Shown in pieces: positions 1-8,747 of a DNA stretch of 41,358 nt; within the stretch, counting starts at the first letter, position 1, and the number at the start of each line of letters is the position of its first letter. The stretch comes from Candidatus Coprenecus stercoravium (GTDB taxonomy: Bacteria > Bacteroidota > Bacteroidia > Bacteroidales > UBA932). A model generated the notes under the pieces. That model was not told the origin of the DNA and did no database searches. It saw nothing but the letters and a program-made list of their open reading frames with translations. The DNA is taken from assembly GCA_019116865.1 (NCBI GenBank), contig DXAW01000043.1, forward strand, positions 1 through 41,358. The letters run 5' to 3'. Made by a program: the position numbers and the translations under genes.

Positions 1-660
1 TTCAACCGGAGAGACAAATAAGGGCGAGGCCTTCTCCCAACGTTCCTTTCCGAAGTAACAGAATCTTACCTCTTTTGTCTTTCCTCCTTCAAGCGAAACC
101 AGACCGTTTTTGCTCAACCAACGCAAAGAACGGTTGACGGTTGAATATGAAACTTGAAAGATTTTCATCAGAGCCTTTGCCCCGCACCCGTCGATGGAAG
201 CCACCTCCAGATGGTAAAGCAGCAGGCATTGTGCTATGGGAGGTATGACTCCCTTTATATCCGTCCCTTTGGTTCTTGCTTTTTTAAGGTCAATCAAAAG
301 CGATGGGATGAACATCTGCTTCCTCGGAATGATAAAATTCAATCTCTGCGCTGTCAATCTTCCTATATTGTAAGATGCTATGTTGTCTGCCACAAGTATA
401 ACCGGGCTTCCGCATCTGCTTTCTATCAGATTAAATGTCCGCTTCAACAAAGCCGGAGACATAGCATTTCCGTCATGAGTTAAGGCAAATATAACGGTAC
501 GATCGAATAATCCACCTTTGTAAAGTTTGAAATTCCGGGCTACAGCTATAGGCATCGTATCCGATAGCCGTTTCTCTAACGGGGAAAGAGAAACCTTTTC
601 ATTCAACACAGAGTAAATATAGGCTGCTGTCCCTTTTATAAATTCATCACTTTTGCACAT
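1..660 (-). CDS. Winged-helix/MarR-like DNA-binding protein, 3' part runs off the window edge
   Basis: My own minus-strand translation from ATG at 660..658 is open for 220 codons to position 1: MCKSDEFIKGTAAYIYSVLNEKVSLSPLEKRLSDTMPIAVARNFKLYKGG...IIPRKQMFIPSLLIDLKKARTKG...GCGAKALMKIFQVSYSTVNRSLRWLSKNGLVSLEGGKTKEVRFCYFGKERWEKASPLFVSPVE. C-terminal wHTH-like segment. Absent from the ORF track because it has no stop in the window. Confidence 0.75.
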   Translation of the reverse strand, partial: MCKSDEFIKGTAAYIYSVLNEKVSLSPLEKRLSDTMPIAVARNFKLYKGGLFDRTVIFALTHDGNAMSPALLKRTFNLIESRCGSPVILVADNIASYNIGRLTAQRLNFIIPRKQMFIPSLLIDLKKARTKGTDIKGVIPPIAQCLLLYHLEVASIDGCGAKALMKIFQVSYSTVNRSLRWLSKNGLVSLEGGKTKEVRFCYFGKERWEKASPLFVSPVE

Positions 661-683
661 AATCTCAAAGTTTTGATTATATG

Positions 684-714
684 CAAAAATAATGATTGTA
701 TTTTGAAATACAAA
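684..714 (-). promoter_or_regulatory. Bacteroidota-type promoter for the winged-helix gene
   Basis: Minus strand TTTG (714-711), 19 nt spacer, TATTTTTG (691-684); matches TTTG-N19-TAnnTTTG about 25 nt upstream of the ATG at 660. Confidence 0.6.
696..713. promoter_or_regulatory. Near-perfect inverted repeat, candidate operator
   Basis: TTGTATTTTGAAATACAA, 8 of 9 positions symmetric, lies in the promoter spacer and overlaps the -33 element. Confidence 0.5.
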
Positions 715-758
715 AGGATGAACACTTTTAGTGCTTTGATTTAACATCTGTTCTTACA

Positions 759-2291
759 TTAATTATCGGGAAAGCGGTACTGGGCGGCTTCCGAGATGTG
801 CTCCGGCCTGATATCCTCTGAGCCGGACATATCCGCTATGGTACGCGCCACTTTGAGTATCCGGACATATCCGCGAGCCGAAAGACGATAACTGTCCATC
901 AGTCTTTGCAACAGAGACGCCGTATCGGAAGACACCTTGCAGTAACGGTCGACATGCCGGGGAAGCATCTGGGCATTGGTCATAATACCGTCGCAGGCCA
1001 GCCTGCGCTTCTGGACCTCCCTGGCCGCCGCCACCCTCTCAGCCACAGCCGCACTGCTTTCTCCGCCCGGCGCAGTGGACATACTGTGACCGTCAACCGG
1101 CCGGACGTTGATATTCAGATCTATGCGGTCCATCAACGGACCTGACAGACGGGAACGGTAACGGTGAATCATTGACGGAGAACAAGTACACCGTCCGCTC
1201 TTATCCCCGGCATAGCCGCACGGACATGGATTCATGGACGCCACAAGCATGAACGATGCCGGGAAATCCACCTTGTACCTTGCCCTGGACACTGTAATAC
1301 TCCTTTCCTCCAGCGGCTGTCTCAGGACTTCCAGAGTCGCCGGAGAGAACTGCGCCACCTCATCAAGATACAGAACTCCGTTATGAGCCAGCGATATCTC
1401 TCCGGGCATGGCCTTGTTGCCTCCTCCCACAACAGCTACGGTACTGGCCGTATGATGCGGAGCTCTGAAAGGACGGCGCATCACCAGTCCGCTGCCGTCA
1501 TCCAGCATCCCGGCCACCGAATACACCATACTCGTCTCCAACGCCTCCTCCAGGCTCATAGGCGGCAGTATCGAAGCCACGCACTTGGACATCATACTTT
1601 TACCGGAACCAGGCGGGCCGAAAAGAAGCACATTATGCCCTCCGGAAGCCGCTATTTCCAGGCCACGCTTTGCAAAATGCTGCCCGGCCACCTCCGAAAA
1701 ATCGAAAGACGACTCAGCCTGCACCGGAAGATATTTACGTCTGCGAACTTCAAAGCGGCCAGCTTCTTCCTGTTCTCCGAGAACAACAGCCATTTCCTGC
1801 AAGTCTGACACCCCGTAGACCCTGATGTTCTCCGCCCACGAGGCCTCCGCAGCAGACTCCCTCGGAAGGACCACCGCCTCATAACCCATCGATGCGGCCT
1901 TCACCGCCACCGGAAGAGCTCCACGTACCTTCCTCATACTGCCGTCCAAGGCCAACTCTCCCATTATCAGAAACTTCTCCGGATCAGGAAAGAACATCTG
2001 TCCGGAAGCGGCAAGCATCGCCACAGCTATGGCCGCATCATAACCGGAGCCTTCCTTCTTGATATCTGCCGGAGCCATATTGACCACCGTCTTACGTCCC
2101 GGAATCGAGTAGCCGTTGCGCTGCATGGCCGTAGTGACCCGAAGCAAAGACTCCCGCACCGCATTGTCCGGCAGGCCGACCAGAAAAACACCCACTCCGG
2201 GACTGATGGATACTTCCACCGTCACCACTACCACGTCCAGTCCGACACACGTAGCACTGAACGTTCTGTACAAAGATCCGCTGTCACTCAT
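759..2291 (-). CDS. comM: YifB/ComM family Mg-chelatase-like AAA+ ATPase
   Basis: 510 aa; GVGVFLVGLPDNAVRES, GHNVLLFGPPGSGKSMM Walker A, NPCPCGYAGDKSGRCTCSPSMIHRYRSRLSGPLMDRIDL. Confidence 0.93.
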   Translation of the reverse strand: MSDSGSLYRTFSATCVGLDVVVVTVEVSISPGVGVFLVGLPDNAVRESLLRVTTAMQRNGYSIPGRKTVVNMAPADIKKEGSGYDAAIAVAMLAASGQMFFPDPEKFLIMGELALDGSMRKVRGALPVAVKAASMGYEAVVLPRESAAEASWAENIRVYGVSDLQEMAVVLGEQEEAGRFEVRRRKYLPVQAESSFDFSEVAGQHFAKRGLEIAASGGHNVLLFGPPGSGKSMMSKCVASILPPMSLEEALETSMVYSVAGMLDDGSGLVMRRPFRAPHHTASTVAVVGGGNKAMPGEISLAHNGVLYLDEVAQFSPATLEVLRQPLEERSITVSRARYKVDFPASFMLVASMNPCPCGYAGDKSGRCTCSPSMIHRYRSRLSGPLMDRIDLNINVRPVDGHSMSTAPGGESSAAVAERVAAAREVQKRRLACDGIMTNAQMLPRHVDRYCKVSSDTASLLQRLMDSYRLSARGYVRILKVARTIADMSGSEDIRPEHISEAAQYRFPDN

Positions 2292-2391
2292 ATCCTAACT
2301 TGCTTGTCAGAGGCTAAATTACCTCCTTTCCGACACTGCGGCAAGTCCGGACACCGATGTTTTTTACTGTTTTGGTAAAAGTAAAAAAAGA

Positions 2392-3660
2392 TTATCTGTT
2401 TTTAAAAATGCGCTCCATTATCATATCCGAAGCGCCGAGATGGCTTTCAATATAGTCCGTGCAGACTTTGGACGGAACGGACAGAGCATCAGGCACACCG
2501 GTCCATTTCTCCAATATAGGATGAAGCTGTCCGGATGAAGTCACGCTGAAAGCTCCTCCCAAAGCCACGAGATCCCTGGCCTCCTGAAACTTGGAATAAT
2601 GAGGCCCGAACACTACAGGGCATCCGTATGTGGCCGCCTCCAGGATATTGTGTATGCCGCTGGGATTGAAACCACCTCCTATATATGCGAATGAACCGTA
2701 TTTGTATATTTTGGACAATATCCCCACGCAGTCAATCACCAGGATATCCGCTTCCTGAACTTTCCGTCTGTACTCCTCCACATCCTTGCCCTCGCACTCT
2801 GAATACAACACCACCGAATACTCCGAGAACCTGCGCTGAATGTCACTTATGCGCTGAGGCCCCACTTCATGCGGAACCAGAACCAGACGATTATCAGACA
2901 GGCCTTTCAATGCGCCGCAGATTACAGCCTCATCTCCGTCCCACGTACTTCCGGCCACCCATGTCATCCTGTCTCCAGCAAATGTCTCCACCACCTCATT
3001 ACGGACGTTATTAGTATCGCATATCTCCTTCACTCTGTCAAAGCGGGTGTCCCCGGCTATGACCACATTGTCTATGCCTAGCCCGGCAAGCAGCCTGCTG
3101 GATTCCTCATTCTGCACAAACAGAAGATTGTAGCACCTCAGAGCCTCACGCATAAACGCTCCGTACCACTTGAAGAATATCTGATCGGGACGGAAAATAG
3201 CGGAAATAATATATGTGGGCACCCCGCTCTTCCTCAGAGATATGAGGTAATTGTACCAGAATTCATATTTTACGAAAACGGCTACGGACGGACGCACTAT
3301 ATCCAGGAACCTCCGCACATTGCGTCTGGTGTCCATCGGAAGATATGCCACGGCATCAGCCACATCGTAGTTTTTCCTGAGCTCGTATCCTGACGGAGAG
3401 AAGAATGTCAGGAAAATAAAGGTCTGCGGATAATCCCTTCTGAGCTTTTCAATGACCGGACGGGCCTGCTCGAACTCACCCACAGACGAGCAGTGAAACC
3501 ACGCCGTATTCCTATCTCCACGGTCTTTCAGCTTCTCTTCCAGAGATTTCACAAGGCCTTTCCTGCCCGATATAAAAAGAGCGGCCTTTCTGTTGAAAAG
3601 AGCCGCCACTGATGCGGCAAGATAGTACAAATATATGCCTGTATTATATAATGGTCTCAC
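2392..3660 (-). CDS. waaA: 3-deoxy-D-manno-octulosonic acid transferase
   Basis: KDO transferase motifs (WFHCSSVGEFEQARPVIEKLR, FVKYEFWYN, AGSTWDGDE, GGGFNPSGIHNILEAATYGCPVVFGP). The track start at 3693 carries a promoter-like TACATTTG within its first codons; GTG at 3660 (VRPLYNTGIYLYYL) is a likelier start. Confidence 0.9.
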   Translation of the reverse strand: MRPLYNTGIYLYYLAASVAALFNRKAALFISGRKGLVKSLEEKLKDRGDRNTAWFHCSSVGEFEQARPVIEKLRRDYPQTFIFLTFFSPSGYELRKNYDVADAVAYLPMDTRRNVRRFLDIVRPSVAVFVKYEFWYNYLISLRKSGVPTYIISAIFRPDQIFFKWYGAFMREALRCYNLLFVQNEESSRLLAGLGIDNVVIAGDTRFDRVKEICDTNNVRNEVVETFAGDRMTWVAGSTWDGDEAVICGALKGLSDNRLVLVPHEVGPQRISDIQRRFSEYSVVLYSECEGKDVEEYRRKVQEADILVIDCVGILSKIYKYGSFAYIGGGFNPSGIHNILEAATYGCPVVFGPHYSKFQEARDLVALGGAFSVTSSGQLHPILEKWTGVPDALSVPSKVCTDYIESHLGASDMIMERIFKNR

Positions 3661-3728
3661 AAATCTCAATTTTGGGCGCAAATGTATAAACAAAAACCGA
3701 AATTTCGTACCTTTGAGGCCACTTATCT

Positions 3729-4472
3729 ATGATTAGGGGATTTTTATACGAAACCGGGCAGTATTTCCTGTTTCTGAGGAGAGTTTTCACCAAGCCCGAG
3801 AGATGGAGATTGTCGGTGAAGCAGTTCTTCATAGAGGCTGACAAGCTGGTAATCAACTCCATTCCGCTGATTGCGCTCATATCGGTATTTATCGGAGCAG
3901 TACTGGTGATTCAGACCGCCAACAATATGACCTCCCCCTTCCTGCCCAAAATGTACATCGGCTATATGGCCAGGGAATCACTTGTCCTGGAATTCTGCTC
4001 CACTATGGTGTGCCTGATTCTTGCCGGCAAGATAGGCTCCAACATCTCTTCCGAGACAGGCACCATGAGAATCACAGAGCAGATAGACGCCATGGAGATG
4101 ATGGGCATCAACTCCGCCAACTTCCTGGTTCTTCCTAAAATCCTGTCCACTACGATACTCAATCCTCTGCTGACCATGATGAGCGTCATAATGGGACTTC
4201 TGGGAGGATATCTGATAGTGGACCTCACGGGCATGATAAAGACAGCCGACTACATCACCGGAATAAAGTTCGCTTTCAACGGATACTACATAACCTACAG
4301 TCTGGTCAAGACAGCTGTTTTCAGCTTTATAATCAGCTCCATCTCTTCATACTACGGTTACTACGCCAAGGGCGGTTCCCTCGGAGTGGGCAAGTCATCC
4401 ACCAAGGCCATCGTAGTCGCCAGCGCCCTTATATTGATTTCCAATCTTGTGCTTACAAGGATAATGCTATGA
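3729..4472 (+). CDS. MlaE family ABC transporter permease
   Basis: 247 aa; MlaE-type sequence (LVLEFCSTMVCLILAGKIGSNISSETGTMRITEQIDAMEMMGINSANFLVLPKI). Confidence 0.92.
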   Translation: MIRGFLYETGQYFLFLRRVFTKPERWRLSVKQFFIEADKLVINSIPLIALISVFIGAVLVIQTANNMTSPFLPKMYIGYMARESLVLEFCSTMVCLILAGKIGSNISSETGTMRITEQIDAMEMMGINSANFLVLPKILSTTILNPLLTMMSVIMGLLGGYLIVDLTGMIKTADYITGIKFAFNGYYITYSLVKTAVFSFIISSISSYYGYYAKGGSLGVGKSSTKAIVVASALILISNLVLTRIML

Positions 4473-5245
4473 TCACTGTCAACCATCTGACTAAATATTT
4501 TGACGGGAAGCCGGCCATAAGTGACATCTCCGTCCAGTACAAGCCCGGTGAATGTTCCCTGGTCATAGGTGCCAGCGGCTCCGGAAAGACCGTCCTGCTC
4601 AAATCAGTAGTAGGACTTCTGGAGCCTGACGAGGGAGAGGTGCTTTTCGACGGAACAGTTTTCAACAAGCTCCCCTTCAAAGAAAAGAAAGTGATGCGCA
4701 GCAAGATAGGTATGCTTTTCCAGGGCAGTGCGCTGTTCGATTTCGCCACGGCGCTTGAGAACGTAATGTTCCCTCTCAATTTCTTCTCGGAGATGAGCCG
4801 CAGCGAGAAACTGGACAGGGCCAATTTCTGCCTCAGAAGAGTGGGTCTGGAAAACGTGGAAAGGAAATATCCGTCAGAGCTGTCAGGCGGTATGCAGAAA
4901 AGAGTGGGCATTGCAAGGGCCATAGTCCTCAATCCCCGGTATCTGTTCTGCGACGAGCCCAACTCGGGCCTCGATCCGCAGACTTCGGTAATGATAGACA
5001 GGCTTATACAGGAAATCACACAGGAATACGGCATCACCACAGTCATAAACACCCACGACATGAATTCTGTCATGGAAATCGGGGACAATGTGGCATTTAT
5101 CTACAACGGCAGGAAATTGTGGGAAGGTTCGGGAAGCGACATCATGCTGTCGGACTGCAAGGAACTTGAGGACTTCATCTTCGCCTCACGTATGGCAAAG
5201 GAGCTCAAGCTCAGATATGGAAACGGAAGCCAAGTTCGAGGTTGA
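4469..5245 (+). CDS. ABC transporter ATP-binding protein, MlaF-like
   Basis: 258 aa; Walker A GASGSGKT, LSGGMQKRVGIARAIVLNPRYLFCDEPNSGLDP; overlaps the permease gene by 4 nt. Confidence 0.93.
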   Translation: MITVNHLTKYFDGKPAISDISVQYKPGECSLVIGASGSGKTVLLKSVVGLLEPDEGEVLFDGTVFNKLPFKEKKVMRSKIGMLFQGSALFDFATALENVMFPLNFFSEMSRSEKLDRANFCLRRVGLENVERKYPSELSGGMQKRVGIARAIVLNPRYLFCDEPNSGLDPQTSVMIDRLIQEITQEYGITTVINTHDMNSVMEIGDNVAFIYNGRKLWEGSGSDIMLSDCKELEDFIFASRMAKELKLRYGNGSQVRG

Positions 5246-6392
5246 ACTGGAAAGGCTGCTCTGTACGTACCGAGTAAGGCTGGCCGCAGTCAAAGAAATA
5301 AGTGAGTCTCGGGTCCACGTATATTCCAAGAAAGTCCAGGAAACGGTACTCCAGTCCGAGTCCCACGTTGGCCGACCACTGCACTCCATCGGTATCCATG
5401 TCCTTACGATACACGGTACCGTATAAGTCCGTAATCTCATATGAGGCCTTCACAGCCTTTTCCATCGTTCCTCCCACACTGGCATAGAATGACAGTTTCT
5501 TTCCGGACAATATATTGACGTAGAAATTCAAAGGCACACCTATATAATGTATGGACTGATCGACCTTGCCCTGATATCTGTAACTTGAGCCTACAGTATT
5601 TATAAGCGCCTCGTAATCACTTATAAGGAACGTATAATTGACTCCCAGTCCCACTCCGAGTCTGTCATTAAGGAACGAATATTTCAATTCAAGCCCGGCG
5701 GAGACAGGGAAACGATGATGTATTCCGTAAATGGGCACTATTTCAGAATACTGAGCGGCACTGCCGGTGCCCCATGTATAACTGGGCTGCGAGAAATCCA
5801 CATTGCCGGAAGCGTTGGTGGGGGAAAGATCTCCGCTTGCCGCTATCGACAAAGAGGGACGCCTGCGGCCTGACTTAGACACTTCCTCCCCTTGATGCAT
5901 CGCTATATAGTCATTCTGAACCGTTTCATCATAGATAGAGGGAAGCGGGGAATTGTTCTCCAAAGGAGTCTCTTCAGTCTCAGACAGTCCGGAGACGTCA
6001 GGCACACTGGACGGACGGACCTTGACTGACGGGACATCGCCGGATGTCAGAGGAACGGCACAGGCCGTCACATTACGGACAGACCTCAATCCCGGCATCT
6101 GAGGCACCGACCGATGCACAGGAACTTCTGTACTGATTGCCGCTGACGGTGCCGGAGCTTCCGCAAGGACATCCACGGACAGTTCCCGGGGTGTCTGATG
6201 CAGCAGCGCCGCAACAGACAAAACCGCCGCCACAACCGCAGCCGCCGACCAATAAGCCAGTCTACGGCGCCATACTGCTTTCATATTACGGTCAAGACCG
6301 GCCTCCACCCTATCCCACAACTCCATATCAGGAGCCTCCGAATAGGAGTCCGCCAGTTCCTTAACTTTCTTATCAAACAATTCTTCGTTCAT
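5211..6392 (-). CDS. Putative dual-membrane anti-sigma factor: cytosolic N-terminus, one TM helix, linker, C-terminal outer-membrane beta-barrel
   Basis: From ATG at 6392 (MNEELFDKKVKELADSYSEAPDMELWDRVEAGL); TM RRLAYWSAAAVVAAVLSVAALL; Pro/Ser-rich linker; alternating beta-barrel sequence to FRFHI. TGATG overlap with the upstream sigma gene. Confidence 0.75.
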   Translation of the reverse strand: MNEELFDKKVKELADSYSEAPDMELWDRVEAGLDRNMKAVWRRRLAYWSAAAVVAAVLSVAALLHQTPRELSVDVLAEAPAPSAAISTEVPVHRSVPQMPGLRSVRNVTACAVPLTSGDVPSVKVRPSSVPDVSGLSETEETPLENNSPLPSIYDETVQNDYIAMHQGEEVSKSGRRRPSLSIAASGDLSPTNASGNVDFSQPSYTWGTGSAAQYSEIVPIYGIHHRFPVSAGLELKYSFLNDRLGVGLGVNYTFLISDYEALINTVGSSYRYQGKVDQSIHYIGVPLNFYVNILSGKKLSFYASVGGTMEKAVKASYEITDLYGTVYRKDMDTDGVQWSANVGLGLEYRFLDFLGIYVDPRLTYFFDCGQPYSVRTEQPFQFNLELGFRFHI

Positions 6393-6952
6393 CACCTGTT
6401 CCTCTTTTCCAGCAGTCTTTCCTGCAGCCATGTCCTCGCCCTGCTGAGCTGGGATCTCGACGTTCCCTCGGAAATACCCAGAGCCTGAGCTATCTCCTGA
6501 TGGGAATATCCTTCTATCACACTCATATTGAACACCACCCTGAATCCGTCCGGCATTGCCGATATCAGCTTCATAATATCCTTCCCGCTTACTCCGGAAA
6601 GGACGTCATCCACATCCGGCACTCTTGCGGCCGCCGCACCATCCACATCGGCGGCATCTCTCAGAATATCCGCCTTACGCAGTTTCATCAGCGCAGTATT
6701 GACAAAGATACGGCGCATCCAGCCTTCGAGAGAACCCGCTGAGTTGAATGTGCCTATCTTGGTGAAAACAGTCACAAATCCCTCCTGAAGCAGGTCCTTG
6801 GCGTCATCCCTGTCCCTGGCATACCTCAAGCAAACAGAAAACATACGGGAAGAATACTTCTCGTACAAAGCTCTCTGAGCCCTTCTATCCTGTTTTAGGC
6901 AGCCCTGAAGCAGTATTTCATCACTTACCGGACTGATTACGCCTGATGACAT
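6392..6952 (-). CDS. ECF RNA polymerase sigma factor
   Basis: Sigma-70 r2/r4 signatures: ALYEKYSSRMFSVCLRYARDRDDAKDLLQEGFVTVFTKIGTF...VFNMSVIEGYSHQEIAQALGISEGTSRSQLSRARTWLQERL. Likely start at MSSGVISP (6952); track start 6997. Confidence 0.92.
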   Translation of the reverse strand: MSSGVISPVSDEILLQGCLKQDRRAQRALYEKYSSRMFSVCLRYARDRDDAKDLLQEGFVTVFTKIGTFNSAGSLEGWMRRIFVNTALMKLRKADILRDAADVDGAAAARVPDVDDVLSGVSGKDIMKLISAMPDGFRVVFNMSVIEGYSHQEIAQALGISEGTSRSQLSRARTWLQERLLEKRNR

Positions 6953-6987
6953 TCTTTGTCTTTTTAGTAGATGCAAAAATAATTCAA

Positions 6988-7022
6988 TTTGCTGCATCTT
7001 CGGCTTGAATATTGTATATTTG
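6988..7022 (+). promoter_or_regulatory. Candidate promoter for the TPR gene
   Basis: TTTG (6988-6991), 23 nt, TATATTTG (7015-7022), 21 nt upstream of ATG at 7044. Confidence 0.4.
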
Positions 7023-7043
7023 CTTTCATATTTCCACCTTTTT

Positions 7044-8747
7044 ATGAACAGATTTTTTCTCAGACTATCACTGTCAGTCCTGATTCTGTCCTTTCCGCCA
7101 GCGGTTTTTGCCGCCGCAGTGCAGAAAGACTCAGTCAGTGCTGACGACTACTTTATAGAAGGAGTGCGTCTGTACTGTGCCGGAGAGGACAAGGAAGCTG
7201 CCGAAATGTTCTCCCGCTGTCTGGAGCTGGAGCCTGACAACGACGCAGCCCTTTACTATACGGCCATGCTCAGCCTCTCCGCCGACAGTTCCGTGGAAGC
7301 GTCGGCTTATCTGGACAAAGCCATCAGCCTGTCTCCTGAGAACCAATGGTACAGACTCATGCTGGCCAGACTGTATGCCGGCACAGGAGACATCGGACCT
7401 GCTGTAAGCATATACGACAGCCTCATAGCCGGAAATCCCGGAAAAAGTGATTACTACTACGAGCTCATCGAGCTTTACGTAAAGAACAGCGAACTGGACA
7501 AAGCCCTTGAGACACTGGACCAGGTGGAGCTGCTGAAAGGAGCCACGGAGCTTACAGGCAACGCAAGATACGAGATACTGGGCATGCAGGGCCGGTACGA
7601 CGAGGCAAAGGACGTCCTGAAAAAAATGGACGAGGATTTTCCGTCCTCCAGGACAGCAATGATACTCGGCGACCTGTACAAGGCCAAGTACGACGACTCG
7701 ACAGCACTGCACTACTATAACAGGTCCATAGAGCTGAATCCGGATTTCACTCCGGCATATTTCGGCATGGCGGAAATATACAGGATACGGCGGGACTTCT
7801 ACAATTTCTTCAAGTACCTCAACAAGTTCCTCTGCGACCCTATGATGGATCCCCAGCTGAAGACCAACTACATAGAGGAAATCATATTCGCATCCGGCCT
7901 TGTGCCTGTATTCAGACCGCAAGTCGACACTCTGGTGGAAAACACCATGGCGGCCAATCCTGCGGACACGTCGGTACTGACGATGGCCGGACTGTATTTC
8001 ATAGCAGTGGACAGCGTGGACAAAGGGATGGAGATACTGCGCGTGAATATAGAGCACAATCCTGACGCCAAGTCACCCAGAGCAGCCTACATGGGACAGC
8101 TGTACGGCCGGCAGAAATGGGATGAGCTGGCAGCGGCGGCGGAGGAGACCATCGAAAAATTCCCCCAGGACTTCATGCTCAGGGAATTCCTGGCCATAGC
8201 ATACTGGCGTCAGGACAAAGCCAAGGAAGCGGTTGAGGTATACAATGACATCCTGCGGCTGATTCCTTCCGGACATCCGATGCTCATCAACTGCTATGCG
8301 GCGATGGGCGACCTGTACTACGAGACCGGTAACAGACGCAAAGCATACTCATGCTACGAGAAAGGGCTTCGTATAGACGACAGTTTCTGTCCGATACTCA
8401 ACAACTACGCATATTTCCTCAGCGAGGAGGGACGCAATCTGAAAAAAGCCCTGGAGATGAGTCGGAAAACGATTATCAGCGAACCGGAGAACGCCACATA
8501 CCTCGACACATACGGATGGCTGCTCTACCTTACAGGTGATTATGAGGAGGCCAGGGACTACCTGAAAAAAGCCATGATCTACGGCGGCAAGGAAAGTGCG
8601 GTGATACTCGACCACTACGCCGAGGCCCTGTTTGCCCTTAAGGACTACAATCTGGCTTTTCTCTACTGGAGCAATGCACAAAAGCTGGATCCGGACTCCG
8701 GGCTCAGCGAAAAAATAGCACTTAGGAGAAAGCAATGCGGAAGATAA
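7044..8747 (+). CDS. Tetratricopeptide repeat protein with signal peptide
   Basis: Signal peptide MNRFFLRLSLSVLILSFPPAVFAAA; repeated TPR motifs (DNDAALYYTAMLSLSADSSVEASAYLDKAISLSP; ATYLDTYGWLLYLTGDYEEARDYLKKAM). Confidence 0.88.
   Translation: MNRFFLRLSLSVLILSFPPAVFAAAVQKDSVSADDYFIEGVRLYCAGEDKEAAEMFSRCLELEPDNDAALYYTAMLSLSADSSVEASAYLDKAISLSPENQWYRLMLARLYAGTGDIGPAVSIYDSLIAGNPGKSDYYYELIELYVKNSELDKALETLDQVELLKGATELTGNARYEILGMQGRYDEAKDVLKKMDEDFPSSRTAMILGDLYKAKYDDSTALHYYNRSIELNPDFTPAYFGMAEIYRIRRDFYNFFKYLNKFLCDPMMDPQLKTNYIEEIIFASGLVPVFRPQVDTLVENTMAANPADTSVLTMAGLYFIAVDSVDKGMEILRVNIEHNPDAKSPRAAYMGQLYGRQKWDELAAAAEETIEKFPQDFMLREFLAIAYWRQDKAKEAVEVYNDILRLIPSGHPMLINCYAAMGDLYYETGNRRKAYSCYEKGLRIDDSFCPILNNYAYFLSEEGRNLKKALEMSRKTIISEPENATYLDTYGWLLYLTGDYEEARDYLKKAMIYGGKESAVILDHYAEALFALKDYNLAFLYWSNAQKLDPDSGLSEKIALRRKQCGR

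Noticed and set aside
154-483. Plus-strand ORF of 109 aa at the left edge
   Set aside because: Opposite the open minus-strand winged-helix frame, which has a promoter and coherent protein sequence.
2360-2392. AT-rich inverted repeat TTTTTTAC/GTAAAAAA downstream of the KDO transferase gene
   Set aside because: A/T-only stem with a long loop is weak; could be a poor terminator but evidence is insufficient.
7131-8057. Minus-strand ORF of 308 aa opposite the TPR gene
   Set aside because: Antisense shadow of a clear TPR coding sequence.
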